Below are positions 1 through 9,133 of a stretch of DNA of 64,000 nt, piece by piece. Under the pieces are notes generated by a model. That model was not told the DNA's origin and did no database searches. It saw only the letters and a program-made list of their open reading frames with translations. Both the position numbers and the translations under genes were made by a program. The stretch is from NCBI RefSeq assembly GCF_016861845.1, contig NZ_BOLV01000001.1:1-64000 (forward strand). The letters run 5' to 3'. The stretch comes from Lacticaseibacillus suilingensis. Lineage in GTDB: Bacteria; Bacillota; Bacilli; Lactobacillales; Lactobacillaceae. Numbering within the stretch: the first letter of the stretch is position 1; each line of letters opens with the position of its first letter.

Positions 1-81
1 CGACAAACAACATTCTACGCTGTCTCCTAGTGGGCCAGTCTTTTTATTTGATGTTCCACTTCAATTGTAAATTCAAGCATT

Positions 82-105
82 AAAAAAAGACCGCAAAGGG
101 CGGCC
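82..105 (-). terminator. Rho-independent terminator of GH1 gene
   Basis: Read on the minus strand, GGCCGC pairs with GCGGTC (one G-U pair) around a short loop and is followed by seven T. It lies just past the stop of the minus-strand GH1 gene. Confidence 0.75.
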
Positions 106-128
106 TTATGTCTGAAGGCGGCAATCCT

Positions 129-1487
129 CTATAGAGTTTCACCGTTACTTTGAATTGTCTGGCGCAACCATGAGTAGCTCTTCTTAGGCACCCGCTTTAG
201 ATCGCGCAGGTCATCGTTAGAGCGGTTCACATAGACAAAACCATAGCGTTTTGTCATGTCGCCTTTAGAACTGAGAATATCAATGAGCCCCCAGACAAGG
301 TAGCCCATCACGTCAACGCCGTCATATTCAACGGCATCCTTCAATGCTGAGAGGTGCTCCCGGTGATAAGTGATGCGGTAATCATCCTCGATTGGGTGAT
401 TGCCGTCCCAGTCTTCACGCACGCCAATCCCGTTTTCAATTGGGAAGATTGGTAAGCGACACCGGTTGTAGATATCGTTTAACGTCGTACGGAAACCCAG
501 TGGATCAATTTGCCAGGCCCATTCTGTTTCCTGCAAATATGGATTTTGGGCCTTACCGTTCACGAGGTACCAATTTGGAGCGGAGTTGACCGGGATTTTT
601 GTGCTATCAATGGTGGTGGTCGAGTAGTAGCTCAGGCTGATGAAGTCGCTGCGACATTGACTAATAACGGCCATTTCGGTTGAATCCAGAATGGCATCTA
701 AATGCTCACGATGCATAAATGCGAGCACTTCACTGGAGTATTCGCCTTTCGTAAACAGAGAGAGGAGATTGAAGTTGGCAAACTCACCAAATTTTCGTGC
801 GGCGGCGACGTCCTCAGGCAGCGGGCTGTGTGGATAGACAGTCTGATAGGCGAGCATTCCACCAATTTGAAGGCCAGGGTAGTTGGCATGAATCTCATTA
901 GCAATGGCAGCATGCGCCAGCATCACATGTTGCTGAATTTGATAGAGCGCAGCCACGGTCTTAGGACCACGATACCCGCTGATATTGAATACTTCAGGCA
1001 CACTGTAGTGATTCTGCTCATTAAAAGTCAGCCAGAGTGGGACCCGCGAAGCAAAACGGTTCAACATTTCCTTCCCAAACCGAATAAAGGCCTGAACGAC
1101 CTCATCAGCGATAAAGCCATTATATTCTTCAGCCAGGTGCTCAGGCATATCAAAATGATAGAGACAAGCGAGTGGGGTAATGCCAGCTTGCAACAGGGCG
1201 TCGATTAAATCTGAGTAGAACTGAATACCTGCTTCGTTGAACTCACCATCGCCTTCCGGGCAGACCCGGCTCCAAGAAATCTGAAAGCGGTAACAATTTA
1301 CGCCTGCGTTCGCCATCAGCGCAATATCTTCTTGATAGCGGTGATACTCATCGATAGCATCGGTCCAAGTTGTCTGACCGCGGACATCATAGACAGAAGG
1401 TCCTTTGCCATCAACGCGAGCCGCGCCTTCAGTCTGCATACTTGAAGTGGAATTACCCCAGAAAAAGTTGTCCCTAAGAATTGTCAT
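129..1487 (-). CDS. 6-phospho-beta-glucosidase, GH1
   Basis: A 452-residue single-domain GH1 enzyme, expected to hydrolyse cytoplasmic 6-phospho-beta-glucosides produced by PTS uptake. Seen directly: the N-terminal FFWGNSTSSMQTEG strand, catalytic acid/base Glu157 in TFNEQN, nucleophile Glu351 in IENGIG, and the C-terminal SSKGDMTKRYGF phosphate-binding loop (Ser, Lys, Tyr) that separates phospho-glucosidases from plain glucosidases. The start has a GTAGGAGC ribosome site. It is transcribed divergently from the GntR regulator at 1596, which probably controls it. The exact aglycone cannot be told. Slightly shorter than the ~480-residue paralogues elsewhere in the window. Confidence 0.9.
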   Translation of the reverse strand: MTILRDNFFWGNSTSSMQTEGAARVDGKGPSVYDVRGQTTWTDAIDEYHRYQEDIALMANAGVNCYRFQISWSRVCPEGDGEFNEAGIQFYSDLIDALLQAGITPLACLYHFDMPEHLAEEYNGFIADEVVQAFIRFGKEMLNRFASRVPLWLTFNEQNHYSVPEVFNISGYRGPKTVAALYQIQQHVMLAHAAIANEIHANYPGLQIGGMLAYQTVYPHSPLPEDVAAARKFGEFANFNLLSLFTKGEYSSEVLAFMHREHLDAILDSTEMAVISQCRSDFISLSYYSTTTIDSTKIPVNSAPNWYLVNGKAQNPYLQETEWAWQIDPLGFRTTLNDIYNRCRLPIFPIENGIGVREDWDGNHPIEDDYRITYHREHLSALKDAVEYDGVDVMGYLVWGLIDILSSKGDMTKRYGFVYVNRSNDDLRDLKRVPKKSYSWLRQTIQSNGETL

Positions 1488-1523
1488 TGTTTAGCTCCTA
1501 CTCTGAATTGTTGGTTGCATATT

Positions 1524-1559
1524 TTGACTTTACATATCACAAAGGTATACTCGTATATG
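1524..1559 (+). promoter_or_regulatory. gntR promoter with overlapping GntR-type operator
   Basis: TTGACT (1524-1529) and TATACT (1546-1551) are 16 bp apart. The -10 box lies inside a palindrome, TATAC-TC-GTATA (1546-1557), a typical GntR/HutC operator shape. It sits in the 108-bp gap between the divergent GH1 gene and the regulator start, so autoregulation and control of the GH1 gene are inferred. Confidence 0.55.
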
Positions 1560-1595
1560 TATAACTTGTAAGTTCATGTGTTGAAGGAGGCCACT

Positions 1596-2321
1596 ATGGC
1601 TAAATATATTGATATCGCGAATGATCTAAAACGAAAGATCAAGGATGGCACCTATGCCGCTGGAGAGCCGCTGCCTGGCCAGAAGAATTTGGCAGAAGAT
1701 TATAAGACCAGCCGGATGACCATTCAAAAATCACTTTCGCTACTGAAGGCTGAGGGTTATCTCTATTCTCAGCAGGGGTCGGCAACGTTTGTGAAGAAAA
1801 ATATCGACAGCCTCTCTAATCTAGACATTGGCGTTGATCAGTATGTTGGCATTTCTAAGCTGATGGAAGGTAAGCATAAGGTTACCAGTAAAGTCTCAAA
1901 GTTCGAGATTCGCTATCCAGTTGAGGCAGAGTGCGACAAACTTTCGCTGGGACCAACAGATGCCGTATACGATATCCTACGACTGCGTCTGGTTGATGAA
2001 GAGCCCTACTCGATTGAACACACCATCATGCCTATTAGTATTATCCCTGGACTAGATGAGAACATTTTGAACCATTCAGTCTATGAATATATCCAAGGAG
2101 AGCTGGGGCTGGAGATTGGCGGTGCTTATCGGCAATTTAGTGCTAAAAAGTCTTCCGAAGCTGACATTAAGTATCTCGGCAACGAAAGCACAGATCCGGT
2201 GTTGGTGATTACCAACGTGGTTTACCTCGAGAGTGGCACTCCGTTTGAGTATTCCATCGTGGATCAAAAATACGATAAGGGTCGTTTCGGCATGTTTATT
2301 CCCAGCCAGGCCAAGTACTAA
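1596..2321 (+). CDS. GntR/HutC-family transcriptional regulator
   Basis: A 241-residue regulator with an N-terminal winged helix (residues ~1-70, with GxxLPGQKNLAEDYKTSRMT as recognition segment) and a UTRA effector-binding domain (~90-240). Members usually repress sugar genes and release DNA on binding a phosphosugar. The ATG at 1596 is chosen because AAGGAGG lies at 1584-1590; an upstream in-frame GTG at 1578 has no ribosome site. Flanked by a divergent GH1 gene and, after a strong terminator, by the PTS IIC/FAD operon, both likely targets. Confidence 0.88.
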   Translation: MAKYIDIANDLKRKIKDGTYAAGEPLPGQKNLAEDYKTSRMTIQKSLSLLKAEGYLYSQQGSATFVKKNIDSLSNLDIGVDQYVGISKLMEGKHKVTSKVSKFEIRYPVEAECDKLSLGPTDAVYDILRLRLVDEEPYSIEHTIMPISIIPGLDENILNHSVYEYIQGELGLEIGGAYRQFSAKKSSEADIKYLGNESTDPVLVITNVVYLESGTPFEYSIVDQKYDKGRFGMFIPSQAKY

Positions 2322-2323
2322 CC

Positions 2324-2357
2324 AAGTCTGCATCTAGTGATAGATGCAGACTTTTTT
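2324..2357 (+). terminator. Terminator after gntR
   Basis: Perfect 13-bp stem AAGTCTGCATCTA / TAGATGCAGACTT with a GTGA loop, then a T run. It separates gntR from the PTS IIC operon. Confidence 0.9.
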
Positions 2358-2428
2358 GCAATGTAGCTATCAACAAGCCCAGTATAACGGCAAATGTGCG
2401 TCATGTAAACATTAATTATAAATTTGGC

Positions 2429-2457
2429 TTTACAAGATTATGCGAAGCGCTTACAAT
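2429..2457 (+). promoter_or_regulatory. Promoter of PTS IIC/FAD operon with cre-like site
   Basis: TTTACA (2429-2434) and TACAAT (2452-2457) are 17 bp apart. AAGCGCTTACA (2445-2455), the 3' part of a CcpA cre site, overlaps the -10 box. TTTACA is also the right half of an inverted repeat with TGTAAA at 2404-2409. The string TTGRCTTTACA recurs in the gntR promoter, so a shared regulator is possible. Confidence 0.45.
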
Positions 2458-2495
2458 GACCTTGGCTTTAAAAATAATTTATTCAGGAGGTTAAC

Positions 2496-3800
2496 ATGGA
2501 TAAGCCGAATGCATTTGTTGATAAGCTGACGATGTTCGCGTCAAAGTTCGCCAATAATTTATACATGAGAACGCTGCGCGATGCTTTCGTCATGATCATG
2601 CCATTGTATACACTTGCCGGCTTTGGGGTGCTGCTAAATAACGTTGTCTTTCCACTTGTGGTTAAAGGTGACGCTTTAGCTAAGATACAAACGTGGGGAA
2701 CACTGATTACCAACGGGACTTTGAATGCTGGGGGGCTGATTGTAGCACCTGTGATTGCGTTCATGCTCGGCCGTAACAAGAATTTCACCAATCCAATCAT
2801 GTGCTCGATCGTGGCCATGGCTGCTTTCATCATGACCATGCCCTTGACGCTGGACCTGCTGCCAGTTGGTGGGAAAAAGCCCGTTTCAATCTCAGGGGTT
2901 TTGGCCTACAGCAACATCGGGGCAAACGGTATGTTTACAGGCTTGCTGATTGGGTTATTTGGGACTTTGCTATTCCTGAAGGTCTCCAGCATCAAGCGCC
3001 TGCATGTCAACCTTGGCGATAACGTACCACCTGCAGTGGGCCAGTCATTTGACTCATTAATCCCAGCAATGGTAACTCTGTCTGTGATTGGAATCATCGG
3101 GGCTGTGTTGATTGTCTTCTTGAACAGCAGCATCATGACCTTTATCACCACGATTATTCAGGAACCACTACGCCGAGTTAACACTAGCTTGCCGGGTATG
3201 CTATTCATCTATGGGATTGGGAGCTCGTTTTTCTTCTTTGGGATCCACCCATTCGTGAACAGTACGCTGCTTGACCCAGTGCTTCTGATTAACATGAACA
3301 AGAACATGCTCGCTTTCTCTCAAGGCAAGCCAGCGCCTTACATTCTGACGAACACTTTCCGTGATATTTTTGGCCAGATTGGTGGGACTGGGAGTACCAT
3401 TGCGTTGTTGATTGCTGTCTTCATCTTTTCTCGGGTACGGGCAAAGCGTGACATCGCTAAGTTAGCGATTTTACCAAGTATTTTCCAGATTAATGAACCG
3501 ACTATCTTTGGTTACCCAATTGTCTTTAACCTGCCGTTGTTTATCCCGTTCTTCATCATTCCGGTGTTGAACATCTTGATTGCTTATGGGATTACTGCCA
3601 TCGGCTGGATGAGCCGCGTTGTTGTCATGGTGCCATGGACCACGCCACCAATTATGAACGCTTATCTCGCAACCGGTGGTGATTGGCGCGCGGCGGTTGT
3701 TCATACATTAATCATTGCACTTGATGTCTTGATCTACTTCCCATTCATGAAGATTGCCGATCATATCTTTACACAGAGCGCTAAGGAGGAAACAGTTTGA
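2496..3800 (+). CDS. PTS cellobiose/lactose-family IIC permease
   Basis: A 434-residue polytopic membrane protein of the Lac/Cel PTS IIC family; it moves a beta-glycoside across the membrane while IIB phosphorylates it. Seen: about ten hydrophobic segments, the [20 protein letters not shown] substrate-site region and the [21 protein letters not shown] motif typical of CelB-like IIC. GGAGG precedes the ATG. No IIA or IIB gene is in this operon; the Lac-type IIA and IIB at 7.4-9.5 kb could serve it in trans (inference). The next gene starts inside its stop codon. Confidence 0.9.
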   Translation: MDKPNAFVDKLTMFASKFANNLYMRTLRDAFVMIMPLYTLAGFGVLLNNVVFPLVVKGDALAKIQTWGTLITNGTLNAGGLIVAPVIAFMLGRNKNFTNPIMCSIVAMAAFIMTMPLTLDLLPVGGKKPVSISGVLAYSNIGANGMFTGLLIGLFGTLLFLKVSSIKRLHVNLGDNVPPAVGQSFDSLIPAMVTLSVIGIIGAVLIVFLNSSIMTFITTIIQEPLRRVNTSLPGMLFIYGIGSSFFFFGIHPFVNSTLLDPVLLINMNKNMLAFSQGKPAPYILTNTFRDIFGQIGGTGSTIALLIAVFIFSRVRAKRDIAKLAILPSIFQINEPTIFGYPIVFNLPLFIPFFIIPVLNILIAYGITAIGWMSRVVVMVPWTTPPIMNAYLATGGDWRAAVVHTLIIALDVLIYFPFMKIADHIFTQSAKEETV

Positions 3801-5191
3801 CGCAAAGTACGAAGGACTATGACGTCATCGTCGTTGGCGGCGGGCCTTCGGGCACAATGGCTGCGGTCGCAGCCGGCCGTAACGGAGCCCGGGTGCTCCT
3901 AATTGATCAGGCCGGATTTCTCGGTGGATCTTTAACTTCGATGGGTGTAGGGCCGATGATGACCTTTTTCGCAGGCGAAAAACAGGTGATTAAAGGACTT
4001 GCGCAAGAACTGATTGACCGCCTCGTTGCGCAAGGTTTTTCGCCAGGTCATGTACCGGATGCAACAAACTACGTGTCTTACAACACACCATTCGACTCAG
4101 AAGGACTCAAACTAACGCTGGATGCCATGACGCAAGAGGCAGGGGTGGAAGTGCTTTTTCATACCATGTTGGTTGATGTGGCGGTTGACGATGGAGAGGT
4201 TCAGAGTCTGACCGTGGCGAACGAAGATGGCCTGACTACCCTTACGTCGCATATCTTTATCGACGCCACCGGCAATGCCGATTTAGCGCTGAAGGCGAGG
4301 GTTCCATTCCAGCTGGGACGCGAAGAGGATAACCTGACGCAGCCGATGACGCTTAACATGAAGCTGTATAACGTGGATACCGATGAGATTCGACGCGATG
4401 TTTTAGCTCATCAAGATCGCTTCCCGCGGGCGGAGAGGGACTTAGACGCCTTCAATAACGCGGCTCGCGTTGCGGTGAGTGGCTACGAAGAGGAGTTTCG
4501 GCGGGCTAGAGAAAACGGCGAGCTTTCAATTCCCCGGAAAGATTTGCTGTTCTTCGAGACCAATACGCCTGGCGAGTATATCGTGAACGCTACCAGAATC
4601 CTCAATCACGGTGTTTTCGATGCGAAGACTTTATCTGACGCTGAGATACAGGGCCGGATTCAATGTCATGAGTTGTTTGTCTGGCTTCGCAAGACAATTC
4701 CTGGTTTTGAAGACTGTCGGATTGAGTTTACTGGGCCGAATATTGGGGTTCGTCAGTCGCGACAGATTCGTGGCACATATTACTTAACTGCGGAGGACTT
4801 TGCGACGCATAAGCAGTTTGCCTCAACCATTGCCCATACTGGCTACCCTATGGATATTCATAGCCCGCAAGGTAGTGGCTATGGAACACCGAACGATTAT
4901 CACGAGTCGAAGCCGTCAGAATTTGATCGCAGTAAATTGAATGATTATCATGACATTCCGTTCGAGGTCATGACCACGCCGGCATATAAGAACTTGGCGG
5001 TAACTGGGCGTTGTATTTCGGTTGATTTCAACGTGCAAGCCTCGGTTAGAACGACGCCAACGGTGATGGCATTGGGCCAAGCCTGTGGGACGGCGGCTGC
5101 ACAGGTCGTTAATAACGATACAGATTTAACACAGCTTGATGTTCAAGCACTCAGACAGACGTTAAAAGAACAAGGTGCATATTTAGATTAG
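3797..5191 (+). CDS. FAD-dependent oxidoreductase (FAD_oxidored type)
   Basis: A 464-residue flavoprotein with an N-terminal Rossmann FAD motif GGGPSG (residues 14-19), the second strand ending VLLIDQAG, and the C-terminal [10 protein letters not shown]...[15 protein letters not shown]-binding signature of the PF12831-like family. It starts at TTG 3797, overlapping the IIC stop as TTGA, with AAGGAGG seven bases upstream, so translation is coupled to the permease. The substrate is unknown. Its pairing with a PTS permease and nearby GH1 genes suggests it oxidises or reduces an imported glycoside or its aglycone (inference). Confidence 0.8.
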   Translation: MTQSTKDYDVIVVGGGPSGTMAAVAAGRNGARVLLIDQAGFLGGSLTSMGVGPMMTFFAGEKQVIKGLAQELIDRLVAQGFSPGHVPDATNYVSYNTPFDSEGLKLTLDAMTQEAGVEVLFHTMLVDVAVDDGEVQSLTVANEDGLTTLTSHIFIDATGNADLALKARVPFQLGREEDNLTQPMTLNMKLYNVDTDEIRRDVLAHQDRFPRAERDLDAFNNAARVAVSGYEEEFRRARENGELSIPRKDLLFFETNTPGEYIVNATRILNHGVFDAKTLSDAEIQGRIQCHELFVWLRKTIPGFEDCRIEFTGPNIGVRQSRQIRGTYYLTAEDFATHKQFASTIAHTGYPMDIHSPQGSGYGTPNDYHESKPSEFDRSKLNDYHDIPFEVMTTPAYKNLAVTGRCISVDFNVQASVRTTPTVMALGQACGTAAAQVVNNDTDLTQLDVQALRQTLKEQGAYLD

Positions 5192-5200
5192 TACTTAGAT

Positions 5201-5252
5201 AAACAGAGCCAGTGCTGGCGTGGAGGTCCACGTCACACTGGCTCTGTTTCTG
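5201..5252 (+). terminator. Long hairpin terminator after FAD oxidoreductase
   Basis: AAACAGAGCCAGTG (5201-5214) pairs perfectly with CACTGGCTCTGTTT (5236-5249). A nested GTGGA/TCCAC stem fills the loop. A T-rich tract follows. Confidence 0.85.
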
Positions 5253-5261
5253 CTTTGTGGT

Positions 5262-5477
5262 TTATTGTTCCGGGTGGTACCTAGTCGAAAATGCGTGGCC
5301 GTGGCTGGCATCAAAAGTAATATCGGTCCCTGGATGCACCAGATGATGCGTATCACGGTACTCGATCGACAGGTTGGTATGCGCCTTGAGATCTTTGAGC
5401 ACCTGCCCGTACAGCGCCGGATTGTGCTGAATCTCTAACAAGTCATCACAAGGCGCTTGATAGCAAAGAAACAGCAC
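5262..5477 (-). pseudogene. Possible gene remnant, 71 codons
   Basis: An open frame on the minus strand with a protein-like C-terminal half (YRDTHHLVHPGTDITFDASH) but no convincing ribosome site. Its last 11 residues, HAFSTRYHPEQ, recur as HAFSTSYHPQK in an unrelated-looking frame ending at 5744. This suggests two decayed copies of one 3' end. I do not recognise the family. Could also be chance. Confidence 0.25.
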
Positions 5478-5498
5478 TCAGCATGAAGGCTGGGTGCT
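5459..5498 (-). terminator. Minus-strand terminator overlapping small ORF stop
   Basis: AGCACYCAGC arms (5473-5482 and 5489-5498) form a 10-bp stem with one G-U; read leftwards it is followed by GTTTCTTTGC. It overlaps the stop codon of the 50-residue gene. Confidence 0.45.
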
Positions 5499-5649
5499 AA
5501 TCTAATTCATCCAATATTTTTTCCAGAGCAGCATTCATCTTATCCTGGGCTTCTTGATTCATCTTAATGGGTTTCGTCAGGCGCATCTTATCTGTGCCTT
5601 CGACAAACTTCTCATTAATTCGCTCCTGCTCAGTTTTCTTCTCCTGCAT
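5497..5649 (-). CDS. Small charged hypothetical protein, 50 aa
   Basis: ATG at 5649 opens a 50-residue frame beginning MQEKKTEQERINEKF and ending KILDELD. It is highly charged and predicted helical, with no Cys and no membrane segment. The ribosome site is weak (AAGCGGTGATG a few bases upstream). A hairpin terminator overlaps its stop, which supports expression. No family is recognised. It sits alone in a degenerate intergenic stretch beside a PTS operon; an antitoxin-like or phage-remnant origin is possible but unsupported. Confidence 0.4.
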   Translation of the reverse strand: MQEKKTEQERINEKFVEGTDKMRLTKPIKMNQEAQDKMNAALEKILDELD

Positions 5650-5951
5650 TTTGCATCACCGCTTTCAAGATCAGGTCTAATCATACTGCATTTGGGTATT
5701 TCGTGCATCTATCCTGTACCTGGGCAAAATCTTTGGTCGGCCACTATTTTTGTGGATGGTAGCTGGTCGAGAACGCATGTGCATAGAGTATTACAACTTT
5801 TTTGACGAAAATCAAAGTGACGAAAATCGATTTTATCAAATCAATCTTCGTCACTGAGGTTTGTCTATTTGTCCTTGCTTGAAAATTGGGTAACTGGAGA
5901 ATTCTTTCGGACGTAAATTTTTGGCTGTACTTCAACGCGGGGGAAATGAAG
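5650..5951. other. Gene-poor stretch with remnant sequence
   Basis: No convincing gene. It holds a diverged second copy of the segment at 5269-5295 (GGATGGTAGCTGGTCGAGAA near 5757-5776), which encodes the HAFST-YHP tail on the minus strand, plus the GH1 operon terminator at 5816-5855. AT content is higher than in the flanking genes. Confidence 0.4.
5816..5855 (-). terminator. Terminator of the NQ-type GH1/PTS operon
   Basis: AGTGACGAA (5816-5824) and TTCGTCACT (5847-5855) form a 9-bp stem; read on the minus strand it is followed by TTTGATTTT. It lies about 100 bp past the GH1 stop. Confidence 0.55.
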
Positions 5952-7403
5952 CTAGATACTTATTCCATTTGATGCAATAACTTTTTGATACCAGTAAAAA
6001 GAATCTTTCGGATAGCGCTTGCCGCTACCAGTACCATCATCGTTAAGGTCGTTATAGATGAAGCCGTAACGTTTTTTCATTTCGCTGGTGCCAGATGAGA
6101 CCATATCAATTGGGGACCATGCACAGTAGGCAAATACATCAACGCCTTTTTCTACCGCGTTTTTAAGCGCTTGAAGGTGCTGACGAAGATAGTCGATGCG
6201 GTAATCATCATGGACGGTATCATTCTCGTCGAGTTCTTCGATTTGCCCAAATCCATTTTCCGCGATCATCAACGGAGAATGATATCTATCCCAGTATTTT
6301 AGAAAAGAGTCATATAGGCCTAACGGGTTAATGGTCCAGCCCCATGGGTTTGCCTTGAGGTAAGGATTCAATTCTGAATCGCCAATTGCCATGGAATTCT
6401 TGTCCGCAGAAACAACGTTGGAGTTGTAGTAGCTGATTGCAAGAAAGTCTAGGCGGTTATCACGAATAAGCTGGAGGTCACCATCTTGAATGGTGAAGTC
6501 TATCTGATGATCTTTGAGATAGCGTAGAGCGTATTTCGGGTATTCTCCGCGAAGTTGCACATCGGCAAAGAAATACATTGTCATCTGGTTCTTTTCGGTT
6601 GCGAGTGTGACATCCTCAGGCTTGCATGTTTCGGGGTTAACCAAAAAGTCTGCCAACATGCAACCAAACTTAAATTCGGGATTGATTTTGCGCCCAATTG
6701 CTTTAATGCGGGCACACATCACAAATTTATGGTGAACCGTTTCGAACTTTTTTTGGTCAAGCTCAGTTACCTGATCTCGAACGATACCCAGAGCGCTAAG
6801 CCCTACGCGAGTGAGATTGATTTGATTAACCGGGATCCAGAATTTCACCCGATTCTGGTAGCGAGTCAGAACGGTGGTTGCATAATTCACGAACCAATCA
6901 CAGACTTGCTCATCCAGGAATCCATTATATTTTAGCGCCAGGTCGACAGGCATATCATCGTGATACAGAGTGACAATCGGTGTAATACTCAGTGACTGCA
7001 TCGTGTCAAAAAGCTTGTCGTAGAAGCTTAAGCCCGCTTCTGATGGCACAGTGTAATCGCCATTTGGGTAGATACGAGACCAACTAATCGATAGCCGAAA
7101 AGCTTTCAAGCCCATCTGCTTTAAGAGTTCCAGATCGGAGCGGTACTGATGGTAAAAATCGATACCCTTCTTTTTAGGGAAGATGTACTGATTTGGATGC
7201 TCAACTCGCTCCAAGATTTCCTCGCGGGTGAAGTCGCCTTTCACCTTTGCATGATTGTTTGGATTGTAATCTTGGATATCGGCGACAGTTAATCCACGAT
7301 CAGCACTCCCTTCGGCTTGTTTGGCACTAATTGCTGCGCCCCAGAGAAAGTTACTCGAAAAGCCGTTTTGTAGTTCTTGCTGGGCGACGGTACTGATTTT
7401 CAT
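5952..7403 (-). CDS. GH1 phospho-glycosidase with acid/base Glu replaced by Gln
   Basis: A 483-residue GH1 protein and last gene of a Lac-type PTS operon. The nucleophile Glu382 is present (AENGFG), and so is the phosphate-binding loop SSGTSEMKKRYGF, so a 6-phospho-glycoside substrate is expected. The usual TFNE acid/base motif reads PVNQIN: Gln194, codon CAA. The usual HFEMP/HWDLP motif is also altered to HDDMP. In GH1 the same Glu-to-Gln change defines plant myrosinases, which cleave thioglucosides with good leaving groups. A 6-phospho-thioglucosidase role is therefore possible; a dead or sugar-sensing enzyme is the alternative. AGAAGGGA precedes the ATG. Confidence 0.88.
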   Translation of the reverse strand: MKISTVAQQELQNGFSSNFLWGAAISAKQAEGSADRGLTVADIQDYNPNNHAKVKGDFTREEILERVEHPNQYIFPKKKGIDFYHQYRSDLELLKQMGLKAFRLSISWSRIYPNGDYTVPSEAGLSFYDKLFDTMQSLSITPIVTLYHDDMPVDLALKYNGFLDEQVCDWFVNYATTVLTRYQNRVKFWIPVNQINLTRVGLSALGIVRDQVTELDQKKFETVHHKFVMCARIKAIGRKINPEFKFGCMLADFLVNPETCKPEDVTLATEKNQMTMYFFADVQLRGEYPKYALRYLKDHQIDFTIQDGDLQLIRDNRLDFLAISYYNSNVVSADKNSMAIGDSELNPYLKANPWGWTINPLGLYDSFLKYWDRYHSPLMIAENGFGQIEELDENDTVHDDYRIDYLRQHLQALKNAVEKGVDVFAYCAWSPIDMVSSGTSEMKKRYGFIYNDLNDDGTGSGKRYPKDSFYWYQKVIASNGISI

Positions 7404-7418
7404 GATTACTGATCCCTT

Positions 7419-7772
7419 CTAGTTCAGATGATTATGTTCGATTGCTTCGAAGCGGCTATTCAGACCGTTAAATAGCTGAATTAGTCGCTCGGTAAGATTG
7501 ACCTCAGTCATGATGGTCATCAAGGTATCCTGAGCGTGAGTAAAGAGCAGGCATGGCTCATAGACTTCGCCTGCAGCCTCACCCTGGATAATGTCGGTTT
7601 GCGCCTGATGGGCCTGGGCAATATTTTCTCGTGCCTCTTTAATCAGCTTGGATGCTTTTTCGTAGTCGTTGACTTCAACCGCATCCAAGGCCTGATTAGC
7701 TTTGGTGCGTGCGTCGCCAGCATGTAAGATGATTTGCATTGCAACAGGAATTAACTTATTATCTTCGTCCAT
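7419..7772 (-). CDS. PTS lactose/cellobiose-family IIA
   Basis: A 117-residue all-helical IIA of the Lac family; it takes phosphate from HPr and passes it to IIB. Seen: helical repeats rich in Ala/Glu, HAGDARTKANQAL near the N-terminus, and the active-site histidine in LLFTHAQDTLMT. Usual length for the family is 100-120. It lies between the IIC gene and the GH1 gene in one minus-strand operon, with 15 bp to the GH1 start and 33 bp from the IIC stop. Confidence 0.92.
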   Translation of the reverse strand: MDEDNKLIPVAMQIILHAGDARTKANQALDAVEVNDYEKASKLIKEARENIAQAHQAQTDIIQGEAAGEVYEPCLLFTHAQDTLMTIMTEVNLTERLIQLFNGLNSRFEAIEHNHLN

Positions 7773-7805
7773 TTAAAAGTCTCCAGTATCTAAAATTAAA
7801 CGTCT

Positions 7806-9119
7806 TTATGCGTTTTGTGCAGTTGGTTCAGCCGTACGGGTTACTGCCTGTTCTGCTGCGGCTTGTTCTTTTGCCAGTACTTGTTGATCATACTTCATCA
7901 AGAATGGGTACCAGATGAGCGTGTAGATGACAAACAGAACGGCGAACCAGAGAAAAGCACGCGTATCATTAGTCGTCAGCCAAGTGCAGATAGGAGCGGG
8001 GATACGGGAAATATTGTTGACACCGGCCGGAATATTGAGCCAGCCAAGTTTCATAATGAACCAAACCACTAAAGCACCAACGATAGAGTTCATCCACATT
8101 GGAATCATCAGTAGAGGATTAAAGACGACTGGCGCACCATAGACCAGAGGTTCATTGATGTTAAAGATTGACGGTGCGATGCAAATTTTGCCCATCGTCC
8201 GTAGCTTCTTTGACTTGCACCGGAAGAGCATCAGAATGTTGAGAGGCAGGGTACCACCCAGACCACCCATGGCAACCAAGGCAGTGGTAAAAATGGTTTC
8301 AGTTGTAACAATGTAGATTGGGGCGCTGCCGGCTAATGCTAACTGTGCATTGGCAGCAATACCAGCCATCAGAATTGGTTTAACAATCGCATTGAGCGAC
8401 CACGCTGATACCCCAACGGTGTACAGCAGAACATAGAGAAAGTTGATAACAAGAAAACCAGGTAAAGATTGTCCCAGATTGACAACTGGCTGGAAGATAA
8501 AATTGATGACAGCCACTAGATCAACGTGGAGAGAGAAGGTCGTAATCCCGAACAGAAGGTAGATGACCGTCATGGGAATGATATTGTTAATCCATTCGAT
8601 GACGAAGTCAGGTACCGCTGCACTGTCTTCCAGAACATGTAGCTTGGCGTAAAGATGGAAAATTAGCATAACGACCAGCGCTGAGATGATTGAAATAAAT
8701 AATCCGCTACCGCCCAAGTAGTTGATGTCTGAGACAGTAATGCTGGTGAGGGCGGTTTTTGCGTTTTTAACAAGGGCGAGAACATTTGGAGCTAGTGCCA
8801 TTAAGAAGACAGTAACTGATGTAAGGCCTGAGGTGATGGTGTACTTAGGATGATCAAGCTCAATCATGCCGAAATATGGAACCATGAAGGCAACAATTAA
8901 GGACATCATGCCGAAGCTAAATGTATTCACATAGCTCAGGTCAGGCAGTGAAGGAATGTAGCGAACAAAGACATTGTAGATTGAAACAACTGATCCTACC
9001 AAGATGAAAGGCAGGATTTTCTGCATGGCGCTTGCAACGGCACTAATCCACGGATTTTTGAAAACCTTTTGCATGCCGGGGGCAAGCTTATCGGTGAACC
9101 ATGACATAATCGCATTCAT
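7806..9119 (-). CDS. PTS lactose/cellobiose-family IIC permease
   Basis: A 437-residue polytopic permease of the Lac/Cel IIC family that imports the sugar phosphorylated by the neighbouring IIB. Seen: about ten membrane segments, the INEPLVYGAPVVFNPLLMIP signature and an Ala/Gln-rich cytoplasmic tail. AGGAGG lies upstream of the ATG. It is 14 bp downstream of IIB and upstream of IIA and the NQ-type GH1, so substrate range should match that enzyme. The specific sugar is not predictable from sequence alone. Confidence 0.92.
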   Translation of the reverse strand: MNAIMSWFTDKLAPGMQKVFKNPWISAVASAMQKILPFILVGSVVSIYNVFVRYIPSLPDLSYVNTFSFGMMSLIVAFMVPYFGMIELDHPKYTITSGLTSVTVFLMALAPNVLALVKNAKTALTSITVSDINYLGGSGLFISIISALVVMLIFHLYAKLHVLEDSAAVPDFVIEWINNIIPMTVIYLLFGITTFSLHVDLVAVINFIFQPVVNLGQSLPGFLVINFLYVLLYTVGVSAWSLNAIVKPILMAGIAANAQLALAGSAPIYIVTTETIFTTALVAMGGLGGTLPLNILMLFRCKSKKLRTMGKICIAPSIFNINEPLVYGAPVVFNPLLMIPMWMNSIVGALVVWFIMKLGWLNIPAGVNNISRIPAPICTWLTTNDTRAFLWFAVLFVIYTLIWYPFLMKYDQQVLAKEQAAAEQAVTRTAEPTAQNA

Positions 9120-9133
9120 TTGTATTTGCCTCC

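Noticed and set aside
702-1208. 168-codon plus-strand frame opposite the first GH1 gene
   Set aside because: It is antisense to a complete GH1 enzyme with all catalytic motifs, and its translation has no recognisable features.
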